Part shown: one piece after another, positions 1-9,076 of the stretch
Layout: each line of letters opens with the position of its first letter
Numbering within the stretch: the stretch's first letter is position 1
From: Paenibacillus aceti
GTDB lineage: Bacteria; Bacillota; Bacilli; Paenibacillales; Paenibacillaceae
Assembly: GCF_003614185.1 (NCBI RefSeq)
Contig: NZ_KZ987724.1
Span: 1,232,159-1,296,158, forward strand
Direction of reading: 5' to 3'
Length of the DNA stretch: 64,000 nt
The notes under the pieces: generated by a model
What the model saw: only the letters and a program-made list of their open reading frames with translations
Told to the model about the DNA's origin: nothing
Databases searched by the model: none
Program-made: the position numbers and the translations under genes

Positions 1-711
1 GAACTGACGAACGAGGATTTTCTAGGCACATTGAAAAGCGTGGCTGAGATCGGCTATGACGGTGTGGAGTTCGCCGGGTATTTCGGCACTTCAGCGGGGC
101 AGCTGAAGAAGGCTCTGGATGAATATGGTCTGAAGGCGGCGGGGAGTCATATCGGCATGCCTGATCTCACTGAGCGTCTGGAAGAGATGATTGAATATTC
201 GCTGGCCATCGATAGCCCTTACATCATTTGCCCGGGAATTCCCGAAGATTTGCGCGATCATGCGGATGGTTACAAGCGGGCTGCGGAGATGTTCGATCGG
301 ATCGGAGAGCGCTGTAAGGAACAAGGCCTTCGCTTCGGTTACCACAATCACGGCATTGAGTTTCAAAGGTATGACGGCCTGACAGGAATGGAACTGCTTG
401 CAAGCCATACCCGGCCTGAGCATATGTTCTTCGAGCTGGATACGTACTGGGCGGAGTATGCAGGCTTCCGCGCGGTGGAATGGATGGAGTCCTTCCAGGA
501 TCGCTGCCGTATTCTGCATATCAAGGATATGAAGAGCAAGCAGGATCAGCGCAATACGGAGATCGGCTCCGGTATTCTGGACTTCAGAGCGATTACAGCG
601 ACTGGCAAGCAGCTTGGGGTGGAATGGTACACCGTAGAGCAGGAGGAGTACGAGATTCCGCAATTGGAGTCGATCCAGAAGAGTCTGAGCTATTTGCGAC
701 AAATATTATAA
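1..711 (+). CDS. Sugar phosphate isomerase/epimerase, 5'-truncated by window edge
   Basis: The frame is open from base 1 (ELTNEDF...), so the real start lies upstream. The visible 236 residues form most of a TIM barrel of the xylose isomerase-like/AP endonuclease 2 superfamily (IolE, IolH and related sugar isomerases). Candidate metal-binding and catalytic positions are visible: the HNH in FGYHNHGIEF, the ELD in FFELDTYW, the HIKD segment, and the E and G in EIGSGILDF, with a final TVEQEEYE. Members of this family epimerise or isomerise small sugars or inosose using a divalent metal in the cytoplasm. The substrate cannot be told from this fragment. No terminator is obvious before the next gene. 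Confidence 0.85.
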   Translation, partial: ELTNEDFLGTLKSVAEIGYDGVEFAGYFGTSAGQLKKALDEYGLKAAGSHIGMPDLTERLEEMIEYSLAIDSPYIICPGIPEDLRDHADGYKRAAEMFDRIGERCKEQGLRFGYHNHGIEFQRYDGLTGMELLASHTRPEHMFFELDTYWAEYAGFRAVEWMESFQDRCRILHIKDMKSKQDQRNTEIGSGILDFRAITATGKQLGVEWYTVEQEEYEIPQLESIQKSLSYLRQIL

Positions 712-831
712 ACAATGTGAGAAATACGGATTAAATCTGGTGAGGGAGTTATCTTTTTACGCTAAATAGGAAATCCTGAGGTATGAACCAAAAACCACTA
801 GAACATATCTACAGGAGGAAGAAATAGCATA

Positions 832-1368
832 ATGAGAAAACAAGTCATTTGCCTGGGCGTACTTGGTGCTTTGATGTTCGGGACTGCCCCCATGAATCCG
901 GCTTGGGCCAAGTCAGAGGAGCTGCAAGTCAAGACGACGATTGTCGATACGAAGGGTGCTGAAATTGGTACAGCGGTCCTGACGCAAAAAGGAGACGCTG
1001 TTCATATCCATCTGGAGGCGAAGAACCTCACTCCGGGCGAACACGGCATCCACTTCCATGAGAACGGGAAATGCGAGCCGCCGGATTTCACTTCCGCGGG
1101 AGCTCATTTCAACCCGCAGGGCAAGCAGCATGGCTTCAATAATCCGAAAGGATTCCATGCCGGCGATCTGCCCAATATTACCGTCAAAGCCGATGGAACT
1201 GTGAATGAGGATCTGGAGAGCAAAGTGGTCACGCTCAAAAAAGGAGTGCCGAATTCGCTGCTGAAGGAAGGCGGCACCTCGTTGATGATTCACGAGAAAG
1301 CCGATGATTATGTCACCGATCCCTCCGGAAATTCCGGCGCACGGATTGCCTGTGGTGTAATCAAATAA
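832..1368 (+). CDS. sodC: Secreted Cu/Zn superoxide dismutase
   Basis: The 178-residue protein has a Sec signal peptide (residues about 1-26, ending AWA) followed by a Cu/Zn superoxide dismutase domain. All metal-ligand positions of the family appear present: the HFH pair in GIHFHENG, the histidine in AGAHFNPQG, QHG, the H and D of FHAGDLPN, and the histidine of MIHEKADDY. Two cysteines (NGKCEPP and IACGVIK) fit the usual structural disulfide. The enzyme converts superoxide to hydrogen peroxide and oxygen outside the membrane. The ATG at 832 follows AGGAGG at 813-818. The gene stands alone and is followed by a hairpin terminator. Confidence 0.93.
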   Translation: MRKQVICLGVLGALMFGTAPMNPAWAKSEELQVKTTIVDTKGAEIGTAVLTQKGDAVHIHLEAKNLTPGEHGIHFHENGKCEPPDFTSAGAHFNPQGKQHGFNNPKGFHAGDLPNITVKADGTVNEDLESKVVTLKKGVPNSLLKEGGTSLMIHEKADDYVTDPSGNSGARIACGVIK

Positions 1369-1387
1369 TTTAATAGCCTATATAACT

Positions 1388-1420
1388 AAGCAGCTGAACC
1401 TTTAGGATTTGGCTGCTTTT
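1388..1420 (+). terminator. Probable terminator of sodC
   Basis: Inverted repeat AAGCAGC (1388-1394) and GCTGCTT (1412-1418) with a 17-nt loop, running into TTTT. It lies 20 nt after the sodC stop. The loop is long, so efficiency is uncertain. Confidence 0.55.
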
Positions 1421-1616
1421 ACATTATTTATCATGAATGGTAAAAGTGAATAATTGGGTACTAATGCTTATGTGTAAAAGCCTGATCTTGTTTATACTGG
1501 GGACGACAGAGATCATATGCATCAGTAGCCTGGATGAGAGGAGGTTAGGGCGTTTATTGACGAAGGAAACCCGCAAACATAAGAATCCACCAATATGTTA
1601 AAAAGGAGTGATTCGT

Positions 1617-2945
1617 ATGTCTAGCACTATCCGCAAATTAAGAATGTTGCCCCTTAAGCTGGGATTATGCCTTTTGGTGCTGCTGTTTGGCTTATCTTTT
1701 ACAGAGACCGCTGTTTTGGCCTCGCCTGCAACCTTAAGCCCGATCAGTGACTCATATGTAAATCAAGGCAATCCCTCTTCAAATTATGGTACTTCCACTT
1801 CTTTGTACGTCAAGAACGATGCGGCGAGTTCTCGCCAAGCCTTCTTAACATTTAATCTCTCCGAAATTTACGGAAGCTCATCATACAATACGGTCTTGTC
1901 TGATACGACTTACAATTACTATATTATTGCTAGAGATGTCTTGGGTAACCGCTCCTTGCCTAGCAGCAGCACGGTGACAGTCAAAACGATGGCATATAGC
2001 GGTCCTCCTCCGATATGTACGAATGCGCTAAATAGCACGGCTGCGATCCAGAATGCGATGAAATCGGCCGCACCTGGCGATATCATCAATATTGCCCCAG
2101 GAACCTATACGGGGGTGAGGTCTACCAGCGGTGATCCGGGTGGACAAGGCCTATTCTATTCTGGTCAAAATGGTAACGAGGCCGCGCCGATCATTATGAA
2201 GAGCTGTGACCCGGCCGATCCAGCTGTGCTCAAGGGCAGTAAGGTTAATGACGGCTCCTATGGTATCCATCTAACCGGGGACTATTGGCAAATTCGCGAT
2301 ATTGAAATCGATACCGCACAAAAAGGAGTTGTCTTGGACCACGGCAATCATAATCTGTTACATGGGTTGAAGGTGCATAACATCGGGGATGAGGCGGTTC
2401 ATTTCCGTGATGGCAGCTCGTACAATACATTGGAGTATTCGACCATCTATGACACGGGTCAATATCAGCCTGGTTATGGGGAAGGGGCCTATGTCGGTTC
2501 TGATTCCAGCTCGAATTATGAGCATTTACTGTATGACAATGTGATCAGGCATACGGTATTCGATGGCGGAATTACAGGTGAGCATATCGATATCAAAGAA
2601 GGCGCAAGCGGAACTATCGTTGAATATTGCACCTTTAATGGCACGGGCATCAGTGGGGCAAACAGCGCGGACAGCTTCATCGATGTTAAGGGCGTGAATA
2701 CGATTGTTCGCTATAATCAAGGATACCGCAACGGGAACGCGAACATTACGGATGCTTTTCAGGTGCGAACCCACGGTACGGTTTATCCGACGGGAACGAA
2801 TAATTCCTTTTACAGCAATACAGTGAATCTGGATGATTCCTCTGGCTATGTCGTATATGCGACCGGTGCGACTACGGGAACAACAGCCCAGGATGATGTA
2901 CGGATTGGCGGCGGCAAGCTGTATAACAACAATGTCAATAAGTGA
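1617..2945 (+). CDS. Secreted right-handed beta-helix protein (pectate lyase-like) with degenerate accessory modules
   Basis: The start is taken at ATG 1617, because AAGGAGTG at 1603-1610 is its ribosome site and overlaps the alternative GTG at 1608. The 442-residue protein opens with a signal peptide (about 1-32). Residues about 34-80 (SDSYVNQGNPSSNYGTSTSL and on) look like the first part of a DNRLRE/CBM96-type module. This passes abruptly into the last strands of a fibronectin type III module (TTYNYYIIARDVLGNRS). From about residue 130 a right-handed parallel beta-helix follows (PGDIINIAPGTYTG, then repeated short strands), as in polysaccharide lyases acting on pectin-like polymers. The catalytic residues and substrate cannot be assigned. 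The juxtaposition of partial modules suggests an in-frame internal deletion. Confidence 0.75.
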   Translation: MSSTIRKLRMLPLKLGLCLLVLLFGLSFTETAVLASPATLSPISDSYVNQGNPSSNYGTSTSLYVKNDAASSRQAFLTFNLSEIYGSSSYNTVLSDTTYNYYIIARDVLGNRSLPSSSTVTVKTMAYSGPPPICTNALNSTAAIQNAMKSAAPGDIINIAPGTYTGVRSTSGDPGGQGLFYSGQNGNEAAPIIMKSCDPADPAVLKGSKVNDGSYGIHLTGDYWQIRDIEIDTAQKGVVLDHGNHNLLHGLKVHNIGDEAVHFRDGSSYNTLEYSTIYDTGQYQPGYGEGAYVGSDSSSNYEHLLYDNVIRHTVFDGGITGEHIDIKEGASGTIVEYCTFNGTGISGANSADSFIDVKGVNTIVRYNQGYRNGNANITDAFQVRTHGTVYPTGTNNSFYSNTVNLDDSSGYVVYATGATTGTTAQDDVRIGGGKLYNNNVNK

Positions 2946-2972
2946 TCTATGGCGGGGGGCCAGGAAGGAATG

Positions 2973-3007
2973 AGAAAATCCGCCCAGCGCCTTCACTGTA
3001 GCGGATT
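2973..3007 (-). terminator. Terminator of the small minus-strand gene
   Basis: AATCCGC (2977-2983) and GCGGATT (3001-3007) form a hairpin. Read on the minus strand it runs into TTTTCTC. It sits between two convergent genes and may also slow the plus-strand transcript. Confidence 0.6.
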
Positions 3008-3029
3008 ATAGTAGATCTCAGATCTTGAG

Positions 3030-3209
3030 CTATTCTTCCTTGTCCGAATCGGTGAATGCCACCGGCTTGGCAATCCATTCATCGGCTTCCGGCTCGATAT
3101 CGACGCCTTGCTCGATTTTTTCTCGTTCCTGCAAAGAGTCGCCCTCTGGATTTAATTTATTGCGAAGCTTCGCTTCATCCTGTGAATGATCTTGATTGTT
3201 GCTGCTCAT
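3030..3209 (-). CDS. Small acidic hydrophilic protein, function unknown
   Basis: A 59-residue product starting MSSNNQDHSQDEAKLR and ending FTDSDKEE. The start at 3209 is chosen because the minus strand carries AGGAGGT seven bases upstream of it. A longer reading to 3308 exists but has no such site. The protein is rich in D, E, N, Q and K, has no membrane segment or cysteine, and is predicted to be soluble and largely disordered. It is followed by its own terminator. I do not recognise the family. It resembles the many short polar proteins of spore-forming Bacillales only in general composition. Confidence 0.6.
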   Translation of the reverse strand: MSSNNQDHSQDEAKLRNKLNPEGDSLQEREKIEQGVDIEPEADEWIAKPVAFTDSDKEE

Positions 3210-3398
3210 AGCTGGTACCTCCTGTACATGCATTACGCATGGTGTTTTTTTAGTAGAATCCAGTTTATTATTTTCAGAAAATGTAATATTATACAAGCGT
3301 ATAGACATCCTTGCTTAAAGACATAACGTATCTTCCAACGTTGTAGTTCATTCACCACGAATCGGCCCAATGAACCACTACCCAAAGGAGGAATAACG

Positions 3399-5159
3399 AT
3401 GTTTCAACCAAGGACGAACGTTTACACCCGAACACAGAACCATGCTCGAGGAGGATTGGCTTCAGCGGTAACTTCGACAACAGGCTCAACCAGAAGCCGG
3501 AGTAAATGGTACAAGCAGCTGATCGGTATGCTCATTGTCGCTTTAATTGCTGGAGTAGGAACCGTGGTCCCGTCGCAGAGCAGCTATGCAGCGGGGGAGA
3601 AGAAGCCTTTTCCGCAGCAGACAAGCTATCCTGGGACCATCAAGCCAAGCCATGTGACTCAGAATGCGATGAATCAAGCGGTCGCCCAGTATTATGATTA
3701 CTGGAAAGGCAAGTATCTGAAGAATAACCTCAGCTCTCTGCCTGGCGGCTATTATGTGAAAGGCGAGATTACCGGAGATCAGGATGGCTTCACCGCTTTG
3801 GGGTCTTCGGAGGGACAAGGGTATGGCATGATCATCACCGTGCTTATGGCTGGCCATGATCCGGACGCACAGACGATCTATAACGGCCTGTTCAAGACCG
3901 CCCGCGCCTTCAAAAGCTCGGAAAACCCCAACCTGATGGGCTGGGTCGTTGCTGACAGCACGCAGGCACAGGGGCATTTTAGTTCGGCTACGGACGGGGA
4001 TCTCGATATCGCTTATTCTCTAATTCTCGCCCATAATCAGTGGGGGTCGGGCGGCGCGATCAATTACCTGCAAGAAGCGAAGCAGATGATCACAGATGGT
4101 ATTAAAGTCAGCAATGTCACGACCAATAACCGCTTGAATCTGGGAGATTGGGACGGGAAGAATGCGCTCAATACAAGACCGTCTGATTGGGCGCTCAGCC
4201 ATCTAAGGGCTTTTCACGAGGTGACCCAGGATCCGATTTGGCTGCAAGTCATCGATAACCTCTATTCGGTATACAATCAATTTAGCAATTCATACTCGTC
4301 TGCAACCGGTCTTATTTCAGATTTTGTGATTAATGACCCGCCCAAGCCTGCACCTGAATGGTATCTAGGTGAGTTCAAGGAGACGAATATATATTATTAT
4401 AACGCCAGCCGGGTTCCACTCAGAATTGTGATGGATTATGCGATGTATGGAGACCCGCGCGGTAAAGCGATTTCGGATAAACTGACCAACTGGATTAAAG
4501 GAAAAACGAATAACACGCCTGCGAAAATAAAAAATGGCTACAAGCTAAATGGTACTGAGGTCGGGGACTATGCGACAGCGGTATTCGTCTCTCCGTTGAT
4601 TTCGGCAGCGACGACGGATAGCGCCAATCAAGCCTGGGTTAATAGCGGCTGGGATTGGATGAAGAATAAGAAGGAGGATTATTTCAGCGACAGCTACAAT
4701 CTGCTGAATATGCTGTACATTACCGGGAACTGGTGGAAGCCGGGGGCGGACGCGCAGCCTGAATTACCGAATCTGGCGTTGCATGCAACGGCGGTAGCCA
4801 GTTCGATCGAAGGGATTAGCTTTGAAGCGGATCGCGCCTTCGACGGCAATCTGCAGTCCAGATGGGCCAGCAGCGAAGGTTCAGATCCACAGTGGATATC
4901 CGCCGATTTAGGCGCAGTGAAGGCGATCGGCAGCGTAGGATTGCATTGGGAGGACGCCTATGCCACTAAATTCAAGCTTCAAGTCTCTAATGATGGCGTG
5001 AACTGGCAGGATGTATACTCCGAGACGAATGGAAGCGGGGGAGTGCAGAATATTCCGCTTAACCAGGTGCAAGCCAGATACGTGAAAATGTACGGCATCG
5101 AGCGGGCCACCCCTTATGGATATTCTCTGTATGAATTTGAAGTGTATCCACCGAACTAA
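3399..5159 (+). CDS. Secreted glycosyl hydrolase family 8 enzyme (endoglucanase/lichenase/chitosanase type) with F5/8 type C module
   Basis: 586 residues. A long polar N-terminal region (about 1-37) precedes a hydrophobic signal segment ending near YAAGEKK (about 65). The catalytic domain (about 80-450) shows the family 8 signature SEGQGYGM, which contains the proton-donor Glu, and ATDGDLDIAY, which contains the conserved Asp. A C-terminal discoidin-like F5/8 type C/CBM32 module (about 460-586, NLALHATAVASSIEG to FEVYPPN) probably binds carbohydrate. Family 8 enzymes cut beta-1,4 or mixed-linkage glucans, xylan or chitosan with inversion. Which of these applies cannot be decided here. AAAGGAGG at 3384-3391 fixes the start. 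Together with the beta-helix protein upstream it points to use of plant or microbial polysaccharides. Confidence 0.9.
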   Translation: MFQPRTNVYTRTQNHARGGLASAVTSTTGSTRSRSKWYKQLIGMLIVALIAGVGTVVPSQSSYAAGEKKPFPQQTSYPGTIKPSHVTQNAMNQAVAQYYDYWKGKYLKNNLSSLPGGYYVKGEITGDQDGFTALGSSEGQGYGMIITVLMAGHDPDAQTIYNGLFKTARAFKSSENPNLMGWVVADSTQAQGHFSSATDGDLDIAYSLILAHNQWGSGGAINYLQEAKQMITDGIKVSNVTTNNRLNLGDWDGKNALNTRPSDWALSHLRAFHEVTQDPIWLQVIDNLYSVYNQFSNSYSSATGLISDFVINDPPKPAPEWYLGEFKETNIYYYNASRVPLRIVMDYAMYGDPRGKAISDKLTNWIKGKTNNTPAKIKNGYKLNGTEVGDYATAVFVSPLISAATTDSANQAWVNSGWDWMKNKKEDYFSDSYNLLNMLYITGNWWKPGADAQPELPNLALHATAVASSIEGISFEADRAFDGNLQSRWASSEGSDPQWISADLGAVKAIGSVGLHWEDAYATKFKLQVSNDGVNWQDVYSETNGSGGVQNIPLNQVQARYVKMYGIERATPYGYSLYEFEVYPPN

Positions 5160-5240
5160 GCAGAAAATAGCAGTTAGTTTACGTAACAAAAGTTATGTTA
5201 ACTTATGTTAAGAAGATCGATCTCTATCCAACCATAGAGC

Positions 5241-5282
5241 AAAAAAGAGCAGGCCTGGGCAAAACCAGGCTTGCTCTCGTTA
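5241..5282 (-). terminator. Strong terminator shared by convergent GH8 and SNF2 genes
   Basis: AGAGC-AGGCCTGG and CCAGGCTTGCTCT arms (5246-5276) form a near-perfect stem. On the minus strand it is followed by TTTTTT, so it mainly serves the helicase gene. The plus-strand side has no good T run. Confidence 0.8.
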
Positions 5283-5300
5283 AATATCGTTATCTCCCCG

Positions 5301-8300
5301 TCAGATCATTAATATTTCGCGGATTTCCTGCTCGGTCATGCTGGAGATCGACTGTTGCCCAGGCTGAATGACTTCGTCGATCAGGTCTTTCTTCTTCTGC
5401 TGTAGCTCGTACATTTTCTCTTCAACCGTTCCTTCCGTCAGAAGCCGGATAATTTGTACTACCTTCGTCTGTCCGATACGATGCGCGCGGTCGGCCGCCT
5501 GCTGCTCGACCGCTGGATTCCACCATAGATCGTACAGGATTACCGTGTCAGCTCCGGTTAAGTTAAGCCCAGTACCGCCAGCCTTCAGGGAGATGAGGAA
5601 GACATCCTTCTCCCCATCATTGAACCGGTCGCAGAGCTCGACTCGTTCGGCGGCAGGAGTCTGTCCATCCAGATAGAAATAAGGAATTTGGGTATAACCC
5701 AGCTCCCGTCCAATCAGACCGAGCATTTCCGTAAACTGCGAGAAGATCAGCATCCGCTTGCCAGAGCTTAAGCACTCGTCAATGATCTCGAAGAGCTGCT
5801 CGAATTTTGCTGATTTTCCAGGATACTCTTCAACGAACAGGGCAGGATGGCAGCATAGCTGGCGCAGTCGGGTAAGACCGGCCAGAATTCGGATCTTATT
5901 CTGCTGGAAGCTGTCTTCATCCAGATGCTTGAGCGTCTCCTGCTGCAGCTTGGCCAGGTAAGCGGCGTACAGCTTCTTCTGCTCGGGCAGCAGCTCCGAT
6001 GTTTGCACCGATTCAATCTTCTCCGGCAGCTCGCTAAGCACATCCGTCTTCAAGCGGCGCAGCAGGAACGGCCTGATGCGGCTAGCTACATTCTCCCGCG
6101 ACAACTCATTGAAATTGCGACGATCGCGGAACAGGGCAGGGAAGACTGCGTCGAAGATCGACCATAGCTCCTCCAGAGAATTCTCGATCGGTGTCCCGGT
6201 CAGCGCGAACTTATGCTTGGCCTGTAGTGTTTTAACCGCATGAGCCGTCTGGGTCGTATGATTCTTGAAGTTCTGGGCCTCGTCCAGAATCAAGGTGTGA
6301 TAGTCCTGCTCGGCATATAGCTCAATATCCCTGCGCAGCAGCGGATAAGAGGTGATGACGATATCGAAGTCGGCTTGCTTCCGCAGGTGATGGACTCGCT
6401 CGTTTTTACTGCCATCAATAATCATGCTCCGCACCTCTGGAGCGAATTTCCTAAGCTCATTTCGCCAGTTATAGACGAGCGAAGCTGGAGCCACGATAAT
6501 CGCTGGCAGCTGCTGCTCCCGAATCTCCGGTAGCACCGAGACGATGAAAGCGATGCTCTGCAGCGTCTTGCCCAATCCCATATCATCGGCGAGAATCCCG
6601 CCGAAGCGATAGAAGGCCAGCGTCTTCAGCCATTGATAGCCGTAGACCTGATAATCGCGCAGAACAGGGGCGAGGCTTGGCGGAACCGTAAATTCCAGAT
6701 TGTCGGGATTCTTCAGATTTGATAATAAGCGACGAAGCGATTTCTCCGGTTTAAGCAATTCATTGTAGCGCTGCTCATCCAGCAGATGGAAGGAGCTGGC
6801 CAGGGGCAGACGGAAGCCGTCCCCGCGCTCGTTGAACTGTATTTTCCCGGCATCATTCATGAACCCGATCATTTGCTTGAACTTCTCGTCAGACAGGGGC
6901 ATTAAAGAACCGTTCGGCAGCTTATAGTATTTGCGCTTGACCTCAATCGCTTCGATCACACGGCGAATCTCATTCTCCGAGACACCGCTTAATTCGAATT
7001 TAAATTCCAGCCAGTCTGTTCGTTCATCCCAGATCGCTGATATTCTCGGCGGTACAGATGGCTGCTGAATTCGCAGCTTAACCGCTGTCGTTGCATAGAT
7101 TTGCAAGAGTTGCTCCAGTCTTGGCACCATATAATAGAGGAAATCGAACTCCGCGTTCTCGTCATCCAGGAAGAAGCCGCTCTCGGTGCGGACGAACGAG
7201 CTCTCCTCCAGCAGCTCAAGGATTTGTCGTTCCTGATCATCATCACGAATGAGAATCAGATCGCTGCTCCGCTGCAAATCGGTATCCTCCAGCGGATTAA
7301 GCATGATATCACCGTATTGGAACTCCAGTCCGGCCAGCAGGCGATTCTTCAGGCGATCCAGATATAGTCTGGCCTGTAGTGGTCTACGTACGATCCGATC
7401 TGTGATGGCATCATCTATTTTCACTTCTCCCAGCTTCATGAGCCCCGGTAGCGCCTTCTCGATAAAAGCGGCCATCTCGTCTGCCTGAAGACCGACCTTC
7501 GCTCGGTGATAAGTCTGCAGCAGCTTTTGCAGCTGATGGATTTGCTTACATTGCTGCGGATCGAGCGTGATCAGTTCATTATAGATCAGTGCCATATGAT
7601 AGGAGTCCAGAATTGTAACCTCATCCAGCCCGGCCACCTCGAAATAATAGGAGTCATCCCCATCGGACTGCTTAATGTCATATTGGATTGGCAGAGGTCT
7701 GTTTGAGACATAGAACCCTTTGTATTGAATGCCATTGGCCTCCAGTTTAACGGCAGGGTAGGAGCGAAGTAGCGGTAGCAGCTTAGTCCAGGCATTAGGC
7801 GGTATAATCAGGCCGCGTCCATCACCGCCGCTGCTCCAGACATCATACCTGCTCCCGGCTTCACGGATAAAATACTCATTGCGCCGGATATCCATCAGCG
7901 CCTGTATAATTTCAGATAGCTGCGCAGGGAAGCTATGGAGATCAGGGTCGTAGCTGAAGTTAGGCGTGAATTTATATTTCTTGCCAAGCTCGACCTGCTC
8001 CAGAAATTGCTTAATATCCTTCACAATATAGAGCCGCTTCGTCCCCAGCCTCATTTCGATCGAGAAGCTCTGTTTCTCATACTTGTAAGAGTTCAGCCTC
8101 AAAGTGAATTCAGCTTCGAGCGACTCGCGTGAATCAAAATAGGAGCCGGTGCGCAGAACACGGGCTTTATGATCACCGCTGCCGAACAGCTGCATAATAT
8201 CACGCATCAGCCGCATGTCCTGGGTTGAGCCGCGGTGGGGGAGAGACGACTTAGTAGCATCGGGCCGCAGCATGCTCAGCTCCGCTTCACGGGCCGCATC

Positions 8301-8600
8301 AGGGGATTGCTCCTGCTTTTGCAGAGCGTGCACGGCGTACATCACACCTGCGATATGATGGCAGTATTTTCTGCTGGCGGTGAAGGCTGGACAAGTGCAA
8401 TCCGCCGCCAATGCTCCAGATGAATAAAACCGCAAATTCACATAGTACAATTCTGTACCCGACACGATTGCCAAAAAGGACTGCCCATCCTGGCTCTGTC
8501 TAATGAGACTGACTTTGCCCGACTCGAAGTAGGTCTGACCTTTCTGACAGGCCGGACCGCAGTACATTTGGATTGCGCTCTCTGTTAATAGATTTTGCAT
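5301..8600 (-). CDS. SWIM zinc-finger SNF2/RAD54-type helicase-like ATPase
   Basis: 1099 residues. Near the N-terminus (about 55-95) a SWIM zinc motif of the CxCx(n)CxH type is seen (CTCPAF...CHHIAG). A long linker region of the SNF2-associated bacterial type follows. The helicase core begins near residue 640, with Walker A DDMGLGKT near 672, the Walker B-like DEAQ near 770, and motif III LTGTPIEN. The second RecA-like lobe has SLKAGGTGLNL and the arginine-finger motif AADRAHRIGQ. Such proteins are double-stranded-DNA translocases that remodel protein-DNA complexes, and the role in bacteria is often unclear (compare YwqA of Bacillus subtilis). The gene is monocistronic with its own terminator. 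The SD is GAGGGTG, about 13 nt before ATG 8600. Confidence 0.9.
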   Translation of the reverse strand: MQNLLTESAIQMYCGPACQKGQTYFESGKVSLIRQSQDGQSFLAIVSGTELYYVNLRFYSSGALAADCTCPAFTASRKYCHHIAGVMYAVHALQKQEQSPDAAREAELSMLRPDATKSSLPHRGSTQDMRLMRDIMQLFGSGDHKARVLRTGSYFDSRESLEAEFTLRLNSYKYEKQSFSIEMRLGTKRLYIVKDIKQFLEQVELGKKYKFTPNFSYDPDLHSFPAQLSEIIQALMDIRRNEYFIREAGSRYDVWSSGGDGRGLIIPPNAWTKLLPLLRSYPAVKLEANGIQYKGFYVSNRPLPIQYDIKQSDGDDSYYFEVAGLDEVTILDSYHMALIYNELITLDPQQCKQIHQLQKLLQTYHRAKVGLQADEMAAFIEKALPGLMKLGEVKIDDAITDRIVRRPLQARLYLDRLKNRLLAGLEFQYGDIMLNPLEDTDLQRSSDLILIRDDDQERQILELLEESSFVRTESGFFLDDENAEFDFLYYMVPRLEQLLQIYATTAVKLRIQQPSVPPRISAIWDERTDWLEFKFELSGVSENEIRRVIEAIEVKRKYYKLPNGSLMPLSDEKFKQMIGFMNDAGKIQFNERGDGFRLPLASSFHLLDEQRYNELLKPEKSLRRLLSNLKNPDNLEFTVPPSLAPVLRDYQVYGYQWLKTLAFYRFGGILADDMGLGKTLQSIAFIVSVLPEIREQQLPAIIVAPASLVYNWRNELRKFAPEVRSMIIDGSKNERVHHLRKQADFDIVITSYPLLRRDIELYAEQDYHTLILDEAQNFKNHTTQTAHAVKTLQAKHKFALTGTPIENSLEELWSIFDAVFPALFRDRRNFNELSRENVASRIRPFLLRRLKTDVLSELPEKIESVQTSELLPEQKKLYAAYLAKLQQETLKHLDEDSFQQNKIRILAGLTRLRQLCCHPALFVEEYPGKSAKFEQLFEIIDECLSSGKRMLIFSQFTEMLGLIGRELGYTQIPYFYLDGQTPAAERVELCDRFNDGEKDVFLISLKAGGTGLNLTGADTVILYDLWWNPAVEQQAADRAHRIGQTKVVQIIRLLTEGTVEEKMYELQQKKKDLIDEVIQPGQQSISSMTEQEIREILMI

Positions 8601-8671
8601 CGTAATACATCACCCTCATACTTCCGTAACGATCTATTCTATACTCCCATTAAGGATAAACAAGTTTCCCA

Positions 8672-8715
8672 CCAAAATAAAGCAAGGCCGGCACCTTGCT
8701 ATCGGTGTCAGCCTT
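8672..8715 (-). terminator. Terminator of the XRE regulator gene
   Basis: Arms AAGGC-CGG-CACC (8684-8695) and GGTG-TCA-GCCTT (8704-8715) pair with an internal mismatch. On the minus strand the hairpin runs into TTGCTTTATTTT. The stem overlaps the stop codon of the regulator. Confidence 0.6.
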
Positions 8716-9046
8716 TTGGCGGTTCATAGTCAATAATCGGTTTGATAATCTGCATAATCAACTTGATCTTCTCCGGAGGACAATCCTCCAGCATTTCGAT
8801 AATTTCATTACGTAAATAATCATTGGACAGCTTATTGGTGCCGCTTAGAATATATTCCGGCGACTCCTCAAGCACCAGGCATAACTGGGAAAGCCTGTCC
8901 AGATTAATCGGTGTCTTGCCACGTTCAATCTTGCTTATATATGCATTCGATACATCCAGCCTCTCAGCCAGTTTTTCTTGTGTAATTCCTTGTTCTTCCC
9001 GGGCTTGCTTGATGCGTTTGCCAATCAGGGAATAATCAAAGCTCAT
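8708..9046 (-). CDS. XRE-family transcriptional regulator
   Basis: 112 residues from ATG 9046. The minus strand has AGGTG about six bases before it, which overlaps the alternative GTG at 9055. Residues about 5-60 are a Cro/C1-type helix-turn-helix (IKQAREEQGITQEKLAERLD, then VSNAYISKIERGKTPINLDRL). The C-terminal 45 residues form a helical tail (LRNEIIEMLEDCPPEKIKLI) likely used for dimerisation. It is divergent from the TPR gene at 9217, and the short gap contains overlapping inverted repeats, suggesting autoregulation and control of the TPR gene. Confidence 0.87.
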   Translation of the reverse strand: MSFDYSLIGKRIKQAREEQGITQEKLAERLDVSNAYISKIERGKTPINLDRLSQLCLVLEESPEYILSGTNKLSNDYLRNEIIEMLEDCPPEKIKLIMQIIKPIIDYEPPKG

Positions 9047-9076
9047 GCTCATCACCTACATGAATTGTAGCAACCA

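Noticed and set aside
1440-1607. Possible riboswitch in the leader of the beta-helix gene
   Set aside because: Some paired words (GGGCG...CCCGC) occur, but I could not match any known aptamer consensus such as c-di-GMP, SAM or glycine.
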